The notes beneath the pieces were generated by a model. It saw only the letters and a program-made list of their open reading frames with translations. It made no database searches and had not been told where the DNA came from. Positions 21,422 to 32,689 of a DNA stretch of 64,000 nucleotides are shown piece by piece (position 1 is the first letter of the stretch; the number at the start of each line of letters is the position of its first letter). Origin of the DNA: Aphelidium insulamus. Lineage: Eukaryota; Aphelidiomycota; Aphelidea; Aphelidiaceae. The position numbers were made by a program, and so were the translations under genes. Location: contig JAZDSV010000034.1 of the NCBI GenBank assembly GCA_036784855.1, positions 95,323 to 159,322 on the forward strand, in the 5' to 3' direction.

Positions 21422-24166
21422 ATGGTGCAGGGCAAGCCGATCGTCATTGATCACGGTGCGCACCATGCAAGCCATATCCATCCAGAGCATTCTTATGCGA
21501 TCTCATGCTAGGCGTTTGGGAGACGCGCATTGGTTGGGGTGGCGAGGTGGATCCGTCATGCATGTCGCTCTGGTGTCACAGCTTCCTGATCCGCACTGAC
21601 CTAATCGCAGACATCTATCCCACCACCGTGGCCAAGTGCAGGTCGGCGGGCACTGAGCGGTCCATTGTTGCCGTGGGCATAGACGATATTGGCCTGTCTG
21701 CCAAAATCACGGCGCATCCAGCGGCGACCAAGTTTTGGCGCGAATCATCACCCGGCCAGGTCGTAGTTGGTGTCCCGCGGTCTTCATATGATCCATCTAA
21801 TTCGATCTTGGTGCACCCTGAATATTTGGCATGTCTTGTGTCGTGTGCTTGTATCTGAGTGTACATATTTCTAACTGCGAAACGCCAATTTTTTTAGGAG
21901 TATGAGTTGGACTACGCATTTACCAAGTTGGGTATCAGTCAGTCGGAATGCGTACCTCATTCAGTATTCATGACTGAAACCATTTGCAATCCTCCTGCCA
22001 GCCGTCAGGGTATATACCCATGTTGCTTTAATTTGTGTTAAATAATCGCCTGACGTAGTGTCGACTGAGTTACTGTTCGAGTGCTACGGCGTTCCTGCGG
22101 TGACATATGGCATAGATGCCCTCTGTAGCTTATATCAAAACTGCGACGGCCACCTTGAATCCAGCCTGGTTGTCACTTCTTCTCACGGCACATCGCACGT
22201 GCTGCCCGTTCTCAATGGATCATGGGTTACACGTCATTCAGTCCGGCAGGTCGGCAATATTGCACCATCAGTCTCTCACCTGCTATTGTAGACTTCCCAT
22301 CGGGGGAATGCATGCCGCCGACTTTTTATCAAAATCTTTGAGATTAAAGTATCCCGATGTTCAGCTTAACCTAGCGGCAGAAGATGCCCAGTCAATATTG
22401 TCGGAGCAATGTTTCGTCGCGAAAGATTACAAACAAGAATTGCGTGCCATTGAAAATCGCGAGTCGTTGGGCTCGCTTGACCGCATTATTCAATTAGGAG
22501 ATAATGAGGCAAGTAGCATTATATACATATATAGCATATATATTGCATGATAGCCATATCCGTTGTAATTAATAGGGAACTACGGGACATGACAAAGAGT
22601 CGGACCTGCAAGAACGTGCCGTGGCGAGAAGAGAAGCTCAGCGCACGCGCATGAAAGAACGCATTGAAAAGATGCGCGAAGAAAAGGTTCTCTCTTTGAA
22701 ATATTTTTAATTGCATACATACAATACTAATGAAATGGCAATAGCTCGCGGCTCATGAGAAAAAGTTGTCGTATTTTGAATCGCTGCTGAAGAATTTCGA
22801 GTCGCAAAGTTCCGAGAAAGAAAAATCTGTACGTTTCATCTGTCTTTGGTGTTTCTTATTGAAAAAAATACAGAAACAACTTGCTGTAGCCGGGTTTGAT
22901 GATATCGACTCGGTGGTACAACGAATCGCCGAATTGCACAGTTCAATAACGAAAATTCGCAATAAAATTCTTGGAATTGAAACGGAGCCGGAATTAAAAG
23001 AAACGCCAACGTTCCCGCTGGCTGACAAACCCGATTCGGAACTTAATGACGACGAAAGAAAAGAAAAACGCCGACAGCGACTCATGAAGGCAGGATGGGT
23101 TGCACGTGAAAAAATTCGTCTTCAGAAGGAGAGACTGCGCGATGAGGAGCGGCGCAAAGAGGAGGCAGACGAAGCTTATCGACTGTCCCGCCCGCAAGAG
23201 TGGCTGCTATCAGTTAGAAAGAAGAGAAGCGAGATAATGGAACGTCGAAAGATGCGGTTAAAAAAGGATAAAACAGCGGTTGGTGGCCGTCGCATTGATA
23301 CAACGGCGGACACGATGCGATTGAAAACTATATCTACACTAGCATCCGATAATTTAAAAGTAAGTGATGGTATGACAAAAAAAAAGCGCAGAGCTGGTGA
23401 AGATGACGATAACTTTGGTGCAAATGACGAGGACTGGGCAGTCTATCGCGAACTTTCCAGTGCTGTACGCGTTGATGACGAAGACGAGGAAGCCGAAGAG
23501 GCGGAGCAGAAAGAACTTGATCATTACGAGTCTCAATTAGCAAAGTATGATCCAGAATATCTTAGCGCCGAAGAGATGGAACTGTCAGAAAGAAAAAATT
23601 CTCTCTATTATCGACTACTGTACGGACCAATCGGATATGAACGGGAAAGTCCCGCACCCGATGTCATCCCTCCCATTCATTTAAACGTGGAAAGGATTCG
23701 AATACCAGAAATACTGTTTCAGCCCTCGATAGTCGGGATAGATCGCGCGGGCTTATCCGAAGTTGCACAAATGGCCCTGCAGAGATTCTCGCCGCTGGAG
23801 CAACAGCGAATGATGCAAAATGTTTTCATCACTGGCACGCACACGCTGTACCCAGGCTTTGCGAGACGTATTGAGAGCGATTTGCGAATGATCTTGCCCG
23901 TGAACACTGCAATGACAGTGCGACGCGCAGTTGACCCGAGGCTTGATGCGTGGCGCGGGGCCTCGTTGTGGGCAAGCCGAGCGAATAACAATTCGTACAT
24001 TTCAAGAGCAATGTATGAAGAATTCGGAGCCGAATATCTGGTAAATATGGGCGTGCATATTGTCATTTAATGCATGCCACTAATTTCGATATTGTGCACG
24101 CACTAACTGCGCTAGAAGGAACACGAGCTTTCGAATGCTGTGCACGCCGACGGCAAAGAACACTAA
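21422..24166 (+). CDS. ARP5: Actin-related protein 5 (INO80 complex)
   Basis: Nuclear actin-related subunit of the INO80 chromatin remodeller. The actin-fold N-terminus reads KPIVIDHG then VWETRIGWGG across the first intron. EYELDYAFTKLGI and TETICNPPASRQ follow, then ELLFECYGVPAVTYGID, SSHGTSHVLPV and LPIGGMHAADFLSK. The ARP5-specific insertion is large and charged: RRQRLMKAGWVAREKIR, the ERRK-rich coil, FGANDEDWAVYREL and an acidic run (22766-23600). The fold closes with VFITGTHTLYPGFARRIESDLR and EYL-KEHELSNA. The last intron (about 24040-24115) precedes the TAA at 24164-24166. Length is about 700 residues. It is divergent from the I9 gene. Confidence 0.9.
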
Positions 24167-24217
24167 TAGACGTGTGTTCCCACGCATATGTATTTACATA
24201 CACTACGTACATACACT

Positions 24218-24785
24218 ATGCCCGATACGGAAATTGTGCGCATTGACGGCGAGACCTTGACGCCGGAAGTGCTGGTGCGGCTGGGGCAAGCTGTTCATGT
24301 TGTGTGCCGTGAGCTTGTTTACTGACTGAATGAGCGCGGTAGGGAAGGAGGAGTGATAGCGGACCTCACACCGGAAGCGTGGAATGTATGGCTGCAGTAC
24401 ATATCAATCGCCAAATAACCTGAACACACACTGTGCGCAGAGAGTGGCAGAGTGTCGTGCTGTAGTGGATGGAATAGCCGAGAAGGGGGTCCCTGTATAC
24501 GGCATCAACACCGGTATCCCGCCGATACGTTGTGCTAGCAGCGCTGATGATTACTCGCCCAGGCTTCGGCAACTTTGCCACGGTGAGCATAGCACAGGAC
24601 AAGCTGGTAGAGTTGCAAGAGAATTTGATCATGAGTCATGCGGCTGGAGTGGGCCCCGCCCTCTCCATTGAGCGTACGAGAATGCTTCTGGCACTGCGCA
24701 TAAACATACTTGCTAAGGGATTCAGGTGTGTGCAGATTCTACATATGTCCACATACGTATACACACACATTGTACAACATATGTC

Positions 24786-24825
<40 letters not shown>

Positions 24826-26366
24826 CTTATTGTCCGCGTGTAAGTCTGCAGCTGTATGTATGTGCAGCTGTGTCTATGTATAATTGAATGTGAGTTCAAT
24901 GCATATAAGTACATTGTATGCATATGTGTGATAGTGTGTAAAGCTCACTACTGCCACAGTGGAATTCGCCCCGAGACTGTGCGGGCCATGCTAGATGCGT
25001 TGAACCGGTCGTGCTTGCCGCTTGTACCTGTACAAGGCACCGTTGGCGCGTCTGGGGATCTGGCGCCCCTGTCACATCTCGCTTTAGGGTATGGTGGCAA
25101 TGCAGCATAAAGAATTACCAGCGCCCAGACTGACCGCACAGTTTACTCGGGATGGGCAAGATGTGGGATGCCGGCGCGCGAGAATACTTGGACGCAGCGG
25201 ATGTGCTGATGCGACACGGCTTGGCGCCTATTAAGCTTGGCCCCAAGGAGGGATTAGCCATGATAAACGGCACGCAGTTTATAACTGCTCTCGGTGCCGA
25301 GGCGTTGGTACGCAGCGAGGCATTGGTACAGCTGGCAGACGTTGTAGGCGCACTGTCACTCGAGGCGCTAAAAGGAACACCGCGTGCCTTTGACGAAAAG
25401 GTACGCTGAGCTCCAGACACAATGCATTCGATAAAACTAACTTTCTTGTAGATACACGCGGCTCGACCGCACTGCGGGCAGGTGGCGAGTGCCGCGCGTC
25501 TTCGCAGCATGCTCCACTCAGCGACCCGTCCCAGTACACTGTACGAGAGCCACAATACTTGCTCGCGGGTGCAAGATGCGTACTCTCTGCGGTGCATGCC
25601 CCAAGTGCACGGCATTTGCGCCGACACTGTTATGTTCGCGAGGCAAATCATTTGCACGGAGATGAACAGCGCCACCGATAATCCAATGATATTCACAGCG
25701 ACGGGTGAAAGTATCTCTGGCGGCAACTTTCACGGCGAGTATCCGGTAAGTATTTTTCCGTCCACAAATTATATGCTGAGATGGCCGTGCAGGCAAAAGC
25801 GCTGGACTATCTGGCTATCGGTGTTCACGAGCTGGCTTCTATTAGTGAGCGGCGTATTGAACGTCTGGTGAATCCAGCATTGTCAGGTCTGCCGGCCTTT
25901 CTTGTGCAGCACGGTGGTCTCAACAGCGGATTCATGATTGCACATTGCACAGCCGCGGCGTTGGTATCCGAGAACAAGGTGCACACACATCCAGCATCAG
26001 TAGACTCGATATCTACTTCGGCAGCAAAAGAGGATCACGTGTCTATGGGCGGATATGCGGCCCGCAAAGCTCTTACTGTTGTGGTATGTGATGATGATGT
26101 GCGTGGCGCTGATGTGTAACATTGAGCAGGAAAACGTTGAGCGGGTGCTGGCAATTGAACTTGTGTGCGCTTGTCAGGCGATGGAGTTTCTGCGCCCTCT
26201 GCGCACCACTGAGCCGCTGGAGAGAGTGGTGGCGGCGGTCCGAACAGCAGTACAACCGTGGACGGCGGACCGATACATGGCACCTGATATAGATGCGGCG
26301 TACCGGTTAATTCGCGATGGAAGCATCATGGCTGCTGTGACGCAGTACTTGCCAGCGACATCCTAG
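24218..26366 (+). CDS. HAL: Histidine ammonia-lyase
   Basis: First enzyme of histidine breakdown, releasing ammonia to give urocanate. The MIO-forming triad is intact in [16 protein letters not shown] at about 25050. Other family blocks include [92 protein letters not shown] and a C-terminal [12 protein letters not shown]. It has many short introns, two of which contain microsatellite, including (TA)n at about 24788-24823. ATG at 24218, TAG at 26364-26366, about 510 residues. The His-rich [15 protein letters not shown] block and the lack of a long N-terminal extension fit HAL better than fungal phenylalanine ammonia-lyase. Confidence 0.92.
24788..24823. repeat. (TA)n microsatellite in a HAL intron
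   Basis: About 17 TA units in an intron of roughly 230 nt (about 24726-24958), several times longer than the usual introns here. Confidence 0.85.
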
Positions 26367-26381
26367 TTTTGAAGTCCAGCT

Positions 26382-26384
<3 letters not shown>

Positions 26385-26420
<36 letters not shown>
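26385..26420. repeat. (AT)n microsatellite
   Basis: About 18 AT units fill the gap between the HAL stop and the next reading frame. The putative ATG of the next gene (26419) lies at the edge of this tract, which makes that start doubtful. Confidence 0.9.
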
Positions 26421-26423
<3 letters not shown>

Positions 26424-27179
26424 GCTATGGTACATGGCCTATATACATATGCACAGTGTTCGGTGGTTCGCCATAGTGCCGACCGTGTTTGCGACCGTTT
26501 CTTGTCCAATGGAAAGTTCCTCGCGTGCCCCGCAGTCCACGTTCTGTCCGCCAAGTGCTGTGAATGGCTTCATATTTCTGCACACGACATTGTCGGTACG
26601 GCATGGCGGTGTGAAGTCCCAGCAAGTGCTCGCTGGACAGTCGATGGACTTTGCCCTGTGCAAACCGCGCCTGCTGGATGTTGGCCCGAAATGACATTCA
26701 TGTACATGGAGCGGCACCAGTACAGGGCAGTTCTACATAGACAGCAGTCTGGAGTGGAATTCGGATAGATGTGTACTTGATATCATGTTCATTGGGACGG
26801 TGACCCTGACTGCGCGAGTAGCTGCAGAAGATCGTCGCACGCGGCGTCCACCCCGGCCACAAGCTGTTTTCCCACCGGTACCAGTGCCGCTTCAAGCAGA
26901 CGGCGCTGCTTTGCTTGCTGGTCGGGTCCTGCGCTGTGTCTGCGACGCTCATTGTGGTTGGGAAATGGCCAGTGACTATGTCAAGTACTCGTGGATGGCC
27001 CGTACCTCGCATCGCTAAGTGCACTACTCACAAGGTTTCCACAGGCGGCGAGCAGTGCCTGCATCACGCCATCAGTCTCTCATAGCCATAAGACATACGT
27101 TCGATATAGCACCGTGCCGTCACGTTTGCTTCAAGCGTGTCTGAGGCTGATTGCGCGGCTGGTTGTCTCGCTGGCATGA
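26419..27179 (+). CDS. Unidentified protein with a C-terminal membrane helix
   Basis: I cannot assign this gene. The open frame from 26419 runs to a stop near 26692. Three short introns (about 26681-26731, 26798-26825 and 26970-27044) connect it to FYIDSSLEWNSDRC and VLDIMFIGT, then to ARGVHPGHKLFSHRYQCRFK and a hydrophobic helix (TALLCLLVGSCAVSATLIVV). A basic tail ends at TGA 27177-27179. The splice signals look like those of neighbouring genes (for example branch ctgac followed by gctgcag), and all junctions keep phase. The start is uncertain because the first ATG lies in a microsatellite. Cys-rich composition and one helix suggest a membrane protein. Confidence 0.45.
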
Positions 27180-27216
27180 TTATTTGAGTGTAGGCGCTAT
27201 GCATTGCTACATGCGC

Positions 27217-27218
27217 TG

Positions 27219-27254
<36 letters not shown>
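27217..27254. repeat. (TA)n microsatellite between convergent genes
   Basis: A TA tract between the unknown membrane-protein gene and the dicarboxylate-carrier 3' end. Confidence 0.85.
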
Positions 27255-27256
<2 letters not shown>

Positions 27257-27362
27257 TTATATATATTATATGCAGACGTCGCAGTAGTGTATATAGAGTC
27301 GGAATTAACTGTATGTAAACATATATAGTGTGTGCGCATCTATATAAGTTCATCATCACCAT

Positions 27363-28665
27363 CTATGTCAACCGAGATTGCAGCTGCGGGTGCCAAAGGC
27401 GATAGTATGCCTTCAGCTGCTCCAGTAACAGAAAGGTAAGCACAGTCTGTGGACCGAGACGAGAATATGACGGCAGCCAGCCCTTGAACAGGGCGGCCGG
27501 ACCCTCATTACGTACAATAGAGCGTAGCATCGATAGTAGAGTCAGGCCATCACCGTGTCCAGTCGCACGAGAATTCATGATTCTGGTCTTCACGACGTCT
27601 ACCGGGGAAGACAGCGTTGTGGCAACCAGCCCGGCGAGAAGACTGGAAACAAAATGCAGGTAGATGCCATCTTTGAAGTGGACGCGGGGCAACCAAGGCT
27701 GTCTGGCACCCATCATGTATGCGGGCATTGATGCAGCTGGCGGTAAAAACGGAGCCATCGGCGCCGTACCGGGCGTCATGGCCAGTAGTTTTCGCTTGAA
27801 GAAATCATAGCTTCCAAGCTGCGACGAAGTCATCAAAATGGCGCGGTTCATCTGGATGCGTGTGTGCGTTAGTCAACACTATCTCGGTGATAAAAATGTG
27901 GATCTGAACAACTTGCATTGGCACCGACACCGCGAAAAAGCGCGGCAACTCCTTCGTGGCGCAAAATTTTCACAAGGCCATCAATGGCGTGACGATATGA
28001 TCTTCTCTCGCCGATGGGCAACTTGCCGTCGTTCTGCATGCGCACATTCACCACATCCGCGGGATTACCAGCCACTCCGGCCACTGCGCCGGCACACACT
28101 CCTGCTGTTATTGTGGATGCAAGAGGGCTCATGACTGCACCACAGGAAACTTGATTAGACGCACGATACAACTTAATACTGCACGCACGCGAGATTTGGT
28201 CCAAGCGGGTTTTGATACGTTCGTATCCAGCAAATCGCACGGTGGAATACGTGAGCTGACGTAGCAAGGATGCGCTCAGACCGTTGAATAGTGCCATGGG
28301 CGATTCGTGGCGCACAATGGTTGTGAGGGTGTGCCGCAGTCCGGCGCGTTGTTCACTGGTCTGCATTCGCACTTTGAGCAAGTCCAGTGGATGGGTGCAC
28401 GTGGCTGCCATTGCCGATGCCTGCCACGTATATAATGTCAGTAGATGATGACAATTACAGCGCGGTGCGTAGGTAGTGTGTGTATGTGTGTGTGTATCTG
28501 TGTGTGTGTGAATGTATGTGTATGTGAATGCCGTAGCGCACAATGCGCGATACTGACTATCGAAAAGGGCAACATCAAACGTGTACGCACCACCCCACCG
28601 AACCAGAACGGATAGCTTATCCGCGCAGACGCTCTAGCTGTTGGCGACTGCGGCGACGTCGCCAT
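27363..28665 (-). CDS. DIC1: Mitochondrial dicarboxylate carrier-like (SLC25A10)
   Basis: Inner-membrane carrier that exchanges malate or succinate for phosphate, sulfate or thiosulfate. It shows FGGV-ASAMAATCTHPLDLLKVRMQT, GLSASLLRQLTYSTVRFAGYE, then GNPADVVNVRMQNDGKLP, the second signature typical of dicarboxylate carriers. FRGVGANMNRAILMTSSQL, SSPVDVVKTRIMNS and TVLTFLLLEQLKAYY follow. ATG at 28665, stop TAG at 27365-27363. The first intron (about 28595-28427) holds TG-rich microsatellite. The second (27916-27852) has a GCAAGT donor. An insertion of about 30 residues (Pro/Ala/Met-rich, near 27760) before helix five is not usual in the family. Confidence 0.87.
27852..27916 (-). other. GC-AG intron in the dicarboxylate-carrier gene
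   Basis: The donor AAT|GCAAGT matches the GC-donor consensus and the acceptor is catccag. Joining GVGAN to MNRAIL gives the same residue count as the corresponding stretch of SLC25A10. No GT site gives the right phase. Confidence 0.7.
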
Positions 28666-29579
28666 TAATGTAAACAGCGATCTGTCCGCGTGAAAATTGA
28701 TTGATTGATTGTTCGCGTGCTATTTTCCAGGTTTAGCGTGGCCACGCCATTATACACTTGTGCTTCACAATCATACAAATGTTTTGCTGCGAGTGTATTT
28801 CACTCTTCTTCGGCAAGATGAAGATGCTTTTACAAAAGCTGTGCATTAGTTTTAATTACTGCGTTGCAGAATGCTGGTGGGTAAGCCATATTTGCCTTCA
28901 TCCAAATGCAAAATTTTGTCCTTCCAACATGCTACAAGTTAACTGGAGTTTGCACTCCGCTCATTGGTTCATTCCAATACTTTTACCATGTACTCTTCAA
29001 GCTGCACTGTTATAGCTGCTACATTAATGCTTGCCCATATTCACCAGCCTTCACATATTAACCATCCAATTTCCTGGACGGTTCAGGCGCAAAAGACCAC
29101 TCCATTCCATGCAGATTAGAGCTTGCACTTCCAGTATTGCTTCGACAAGACTCTTTGTCATGTATTCCGCGCTGTCGTATATGGGAAGGCTACGTGCCCG
29201 TGTGCTGCGGTTATTTTAACTGTGTATTGAACTGTATTTTTTCTGTTATCTGTATTTATTTTAACTAAGCGGTCTGGCCGCCCGGTCCATGGCGCCGGTG
29301 CAGTTCCAGACCGATCCGGGTAATTGAACTGTCTGTAATCGACTGTCCGTCGAATCTAAACTTGATGATGGACTTGCGTGTGTGAACTTGCATATAATAG
29401 GACAGACACAGAACCTACCAGTTTGTAGATGCAGTTGAGCTCATTTACTTTTCTGATGGTGGCACATCTCCGTTAGTTCACCGTGGAAAAGACCATCCAT
29501 CCCTGCACCTACTGCACGCCACCTTGATTTAATACTTGTATAGTACTGTGTGAGAATAGAATAGAACAGCCGATCCAGC
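28666..29579. other. Intergenic region without a recognisable gene
   Basis: This 914-bp gap separates the divergent carrier and histidine-phosphatase genes and is long for this window. It holds a short (TTGA)n run near 28696 and a few small open frames, none with codon use or similarity that I can support. I found no tRNA or snRNA signature. It probably carries both promoters. Confidence 0.6.
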
Positions 29580-30826
29580 ATGAGCGGCAATGCGGGACAC
29601 CGCGCTTCGGTGGACGCTGCGTCGGGCGACATGTCTCCCAGAATTATCGCTGCAGAGAGCATGCCGGGCCAACCTGCGGGTCATATACCGCGTGCCGACG
29701 ATCTCGGTGACGTTGCCGGCTACGTGGGCTTGCTTGCTGGCTTGCAGCAGACCATGACATCAGCCGTCGATGTAGCGTCAGAGGCGGTGCAGTGCGCGCA
29801 GTACATATTGGACACTGCGGAGAAGAATGATGTGGTGGCCGGAGATGTGCCGGGCGGTCGCACTGAACAACTCGCCTTTCTCCGCAGATTTCTGGCGGCT
29901 GGCGGTGATATCGCGGCTTCCAGCTGGCAGCATCGAAGGTTCTTTTTCTGCCGGCACGGCGAGACGGAGCCAAACAATCTGCGAGTGCTGCAGGGCAGTG
30001 GAATTGACGAAAGTCTGAATGCTCGAGGTTGGGTTTTCAAGGTTTATTGTTGTATTGAGACTGATGAAATTCCAGGGCGGGCCCAGGCCACAGTTCTGGC
30101 GTCAGCGCTGAAGCAGCATCGCGTTGATTTGATCGTGTCGACGGGACTAAAGGCAAGAAACATGCTGTATCGTGCGCCGATAACTTTGTGTAATATTATC
30201 TGCCACGGCGCAGAGAGCCGATGAGACGGCTCGATTGATAGCTGCACATCATCCGCGCTGTCCGCACATTGTCATTCCCGAGTTCCGCGAGATTTGCTGG
30301 GGCTCATGGGAAGGGCAACGTGCGCCAGATATGGCCGAGCTTCATCAAGCGTGGCAGTCTGGTGATATGGAAGGCATGTCAATTATTTTATTGCAAAATA
30401 TTTAACCAACTCATGTTAGCCAAGGCACCGAGCGGAGAAAGTCCGGCCGATTGTGTACGGCGCACTGTGCCAGCATTGTTGTCGCTTCTTGCTGAACGCC
30501 ACGAAGAAAACATTGTCATTGTGTCTCATGGTCGCTTAATGCGAATTATGACTGCCTACCTGCTGGAAGGACGCCTAGATAATATGGCACGCTATAAACA
30601 CCACAACACTTCCATCAATATTGTGGACGCATTCAGTACCGACAACAATTTGGCAGATTGCGCGGCTACCGACCGCGGTACAAGAACGATTCCAACACTC
30701 TCGTATCGATGCATCGAAACTAGGCGCGATCCGCCTCCACTGCCGCAGCTACCCGGTGATTTGCACTGGTTGCCAGTAGTTCTAGACGACTGCAGCCACA
30801 TGCCAGCAACCTCGTACATAAAATGA
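29580..30826 (+). CDS. Histidine phosphatase (phosphoglycerate-mutase-like)
   Basis: Two-histidine phosphatase superfamily member of unknown substrate. The catalytic RHGETEPN motif is at about 29958, the conserved acid block EFREICWGSWEG at about 30280, and the second histidine in IVSHGRLMRIM at about 30520. The first 120 residues (29580-29940) are helical and Ala/Gly-rich and do not resemble the family. The last 50 residues are Pro-rich. Introns at about 30030-30076, 30152-30210 and 30370-30420 join the frames. ATG at 29580, TGA at 30824-30826. It could act on a sugar phosphate or a phosphoprotein; the sequence does not decide. Confidence 0.8.
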
Positions 30827-30917
30827 TGACAAGGTTGTATTCTCATGTCAAGATTGTTGAAAAGTTATGACAAGGCCGGGGCATTTCTGTATATGTATTC
30901 CCATGTCATGGGTGTGA

Positions 30918-31940
30918 TCATGCAAAAAGTTTTGCATACGCAGCCGCTTCCGCTTGTTTCTGTGCTCGAACCTTGTCCCTCAGTCCCAGATACGCCTTGG
31001 ACACCAGCGGATCTTTGCCGCCGTCAAGGCGATATGCATCTGAAAAATCTTTCTGCGCCGCCTCAATGTCTTTTTCGTCTAGATGTGCCTGACCACGGCG
31101 AAACAGAGCCTTCACTATGTCCTTGGTGGCCAGCGGTTCAATCTCCAAAATTTTACTGCATTCCACAATGACCAAGTGCGGCTTTCGCTGCTTCACGTAG
31201 CAGAGTGAGACATTGAGATGACATGCGATTTTCAGCTGGTGCATTTCCTTCATCAGCTGCGCCGCTTTGCCCGTGTCGGTCTCTTTGCACTCGTCAATGT
31301 GACGTGCGTATCTACAGTTGCGCGTTAGCGGTCAGCAAAGGCGCCGCAAATGTGCAACTGCATGAGCACCTGATGGCTTTTTCGTATTTAACAATCGCGG
31401 TGCGAGTGTGACGGCGCTGCAGGGCCTCCGTTCCCATGCGCTTGGCCACACTGGATGCCTCCAGGCACTCGTCCATGGTGAGCTCACGACCATTATCTTC
31501 CGGCCACGATGGCCAGATGTCGCCACCATACGCAGCCTCGAAACCGTCATCTTCCCCGGGAGCTAGCTGACCGCAGTCGGCAATAACAATCGGTATTTGA
31601 GGTCGGTCTTTGGTGTCGGTGATTGTGTTTTCCATTTCGCGCACCAGCGACTGTCCTTTCAACACCTTGCCAAACACCACATGTTTCCCGTCCAGATGCG
31701 GAGTGGGCGTGGTTGTGATAAAGAACTGTGAGGAATTGGTCCCGGGGCCGCGGTTGGCCATGGACAGCAAGAACGGCTGGTCATGCTTGACTTGGAAGTT
31801 TTCATCCTCGAAATTATCGCCGTAAATTGACTCGCCGCCAGTTCCGTTGCCCGCGGTGATGTCGCCACCTTGGCACATGAATTTCTACAATTGACAATAA
31901 ATATTGAAGAAATTTGTATATGTATGTATGTTATATGTGG

Positions 31941-31971
<31 letters not shown>

Positions 31972-32666
31972 TGTATGTATGTATGTATGTATGTGTGTAT
32001 GTATGTATGTATGTGTGTGTATGTATGTATGTATGTATGTATGTATGTATGTATGTATGTATGTATGTATGTATGTATGTATGTATGTATGTATGTATGT
32101 ATGTATGTATGTGTGTATGTATGTATGTATGTATGTATGTATGTGTATGTGTGTATGTATGTATGTATGTATGTATGTATGTATGTATGTATGTATGTAT
32201 GTATGTATGTATGTATGTATGTATATGTTTATGTATGTATGTGTATGTATGTATGTGAGTACATTAAATATATGTATATGCATAAACTATAACAATGTTG
32301 CGAACCTTGATCACCCGGTGAAATCCCGAGTTCTTGAAGTGAAGCGGCTTTCCCTGGACACCATCTCCGCGCTCCCCTGCCGCTCAGTTAGCGTCCACTC
32401 TTGAAATTTTAAACACCTATATATTACCCGTGCACAGAGCGCGAAAGTTCTCGGCGGTGCGCGGCGTAATGTCGGTAAAGAGCTCCAAAACGATTCGACC
32501 TTGCACTTCGCCGTCGATGCTAATGTCCTGCACGTGCACCGCTATATTCACACGGCAGCCCTCACTTTCACCATGTACAAAGAATACGTACAAAGTAGCA
32601 ACGCGCTCTGGTGTCGGGAGAGGCGCCAGCACTGGCGGAGGCGGCGTCGCCAGATTCTGCTGTCAT
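30918..32666 (-). CDS. PPID: Cyclophilin-40 peptidyl-prolyl isomerase with TPR domain
   Basis: Hsp90 co-chaperone with an N-terminal cyclophilin domain and a C-terminal TPR domain. Cyclophilin blocks: [90 protein letters not shown] and [10 protein letters not shown], with the catalytic Arg and FFIT residues present. The TPR part ([36 protein letters not shown]) is typical of Cyp40. The best start is ATG 32666-32664, giving an acidic/Ala leader spliced to DISIDG across an intron of about 64 nt. The third intron (32305-31885) is 421 nt and mostly ATGT repeat. It is divergent from the TFIIIC gene, 23 bp away. Confidence 0.9.
31917..32262. repeat. Long (ATGT)n microsatellite inside a cyclophilin-40 intron
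   Basis: About 345 bp of nearly pure ATGT tetranucleotide, interrupted by a few GTGT or GTAT units. It lies inside the 421-nt third intron of the minus-strand cyclophilin-40 gene, so the pre-mRNA would carry an (ACAU)n tract. It is open in all forward frames only because the repeat lacks stops. Confidence 0.95.
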
Positions 32667-32689
32667 ACTAATATATTTTGCAGGAAAAA
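32667..32689. promoter_or_regulatory. 23-bp AT-rich divergent promoter, PPID/TFIIIC
   Basis: The whole gap between the two start codons is 23 bp and contains taatatatttt, a TATA-like element readable in both directions. The spacing rests on the cyclophilin start at 32666. Confidence 0.45.

Noticed and set aside
21505-21858. Separate short gene inside ARP5
   Set aside because: The frame contains the second ARP5 exon (VWETRIGWGG) and reads into an intron.
24046-24115. ARP5 ending at TAA 24070
   Set aside because: An intron joins EYL to KEHELSNA, matching the conserved EYFKEH end of ARP5.
28758-29015. Small Cys-rich frame in the 914-bp gap
   Set aside because: No splice context, no similarity and composition typical of random AT-rich sequence.
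31870-32404. Long open frames encoding Tyr-Val-Cys-Met or Thr-Tyr-Ile-His repeats
   Set aside because: They are translations of the ATGT microsatellite, which has no stop in any forward frame, and lie in a PPID intron.
32572-32574. ATG 32574 as the cyclophilin-40 start with an intron right after it
   Set aside because: ATG 32666 gives a normal leader spliced to [10 protein letters not shown] with a better family match.
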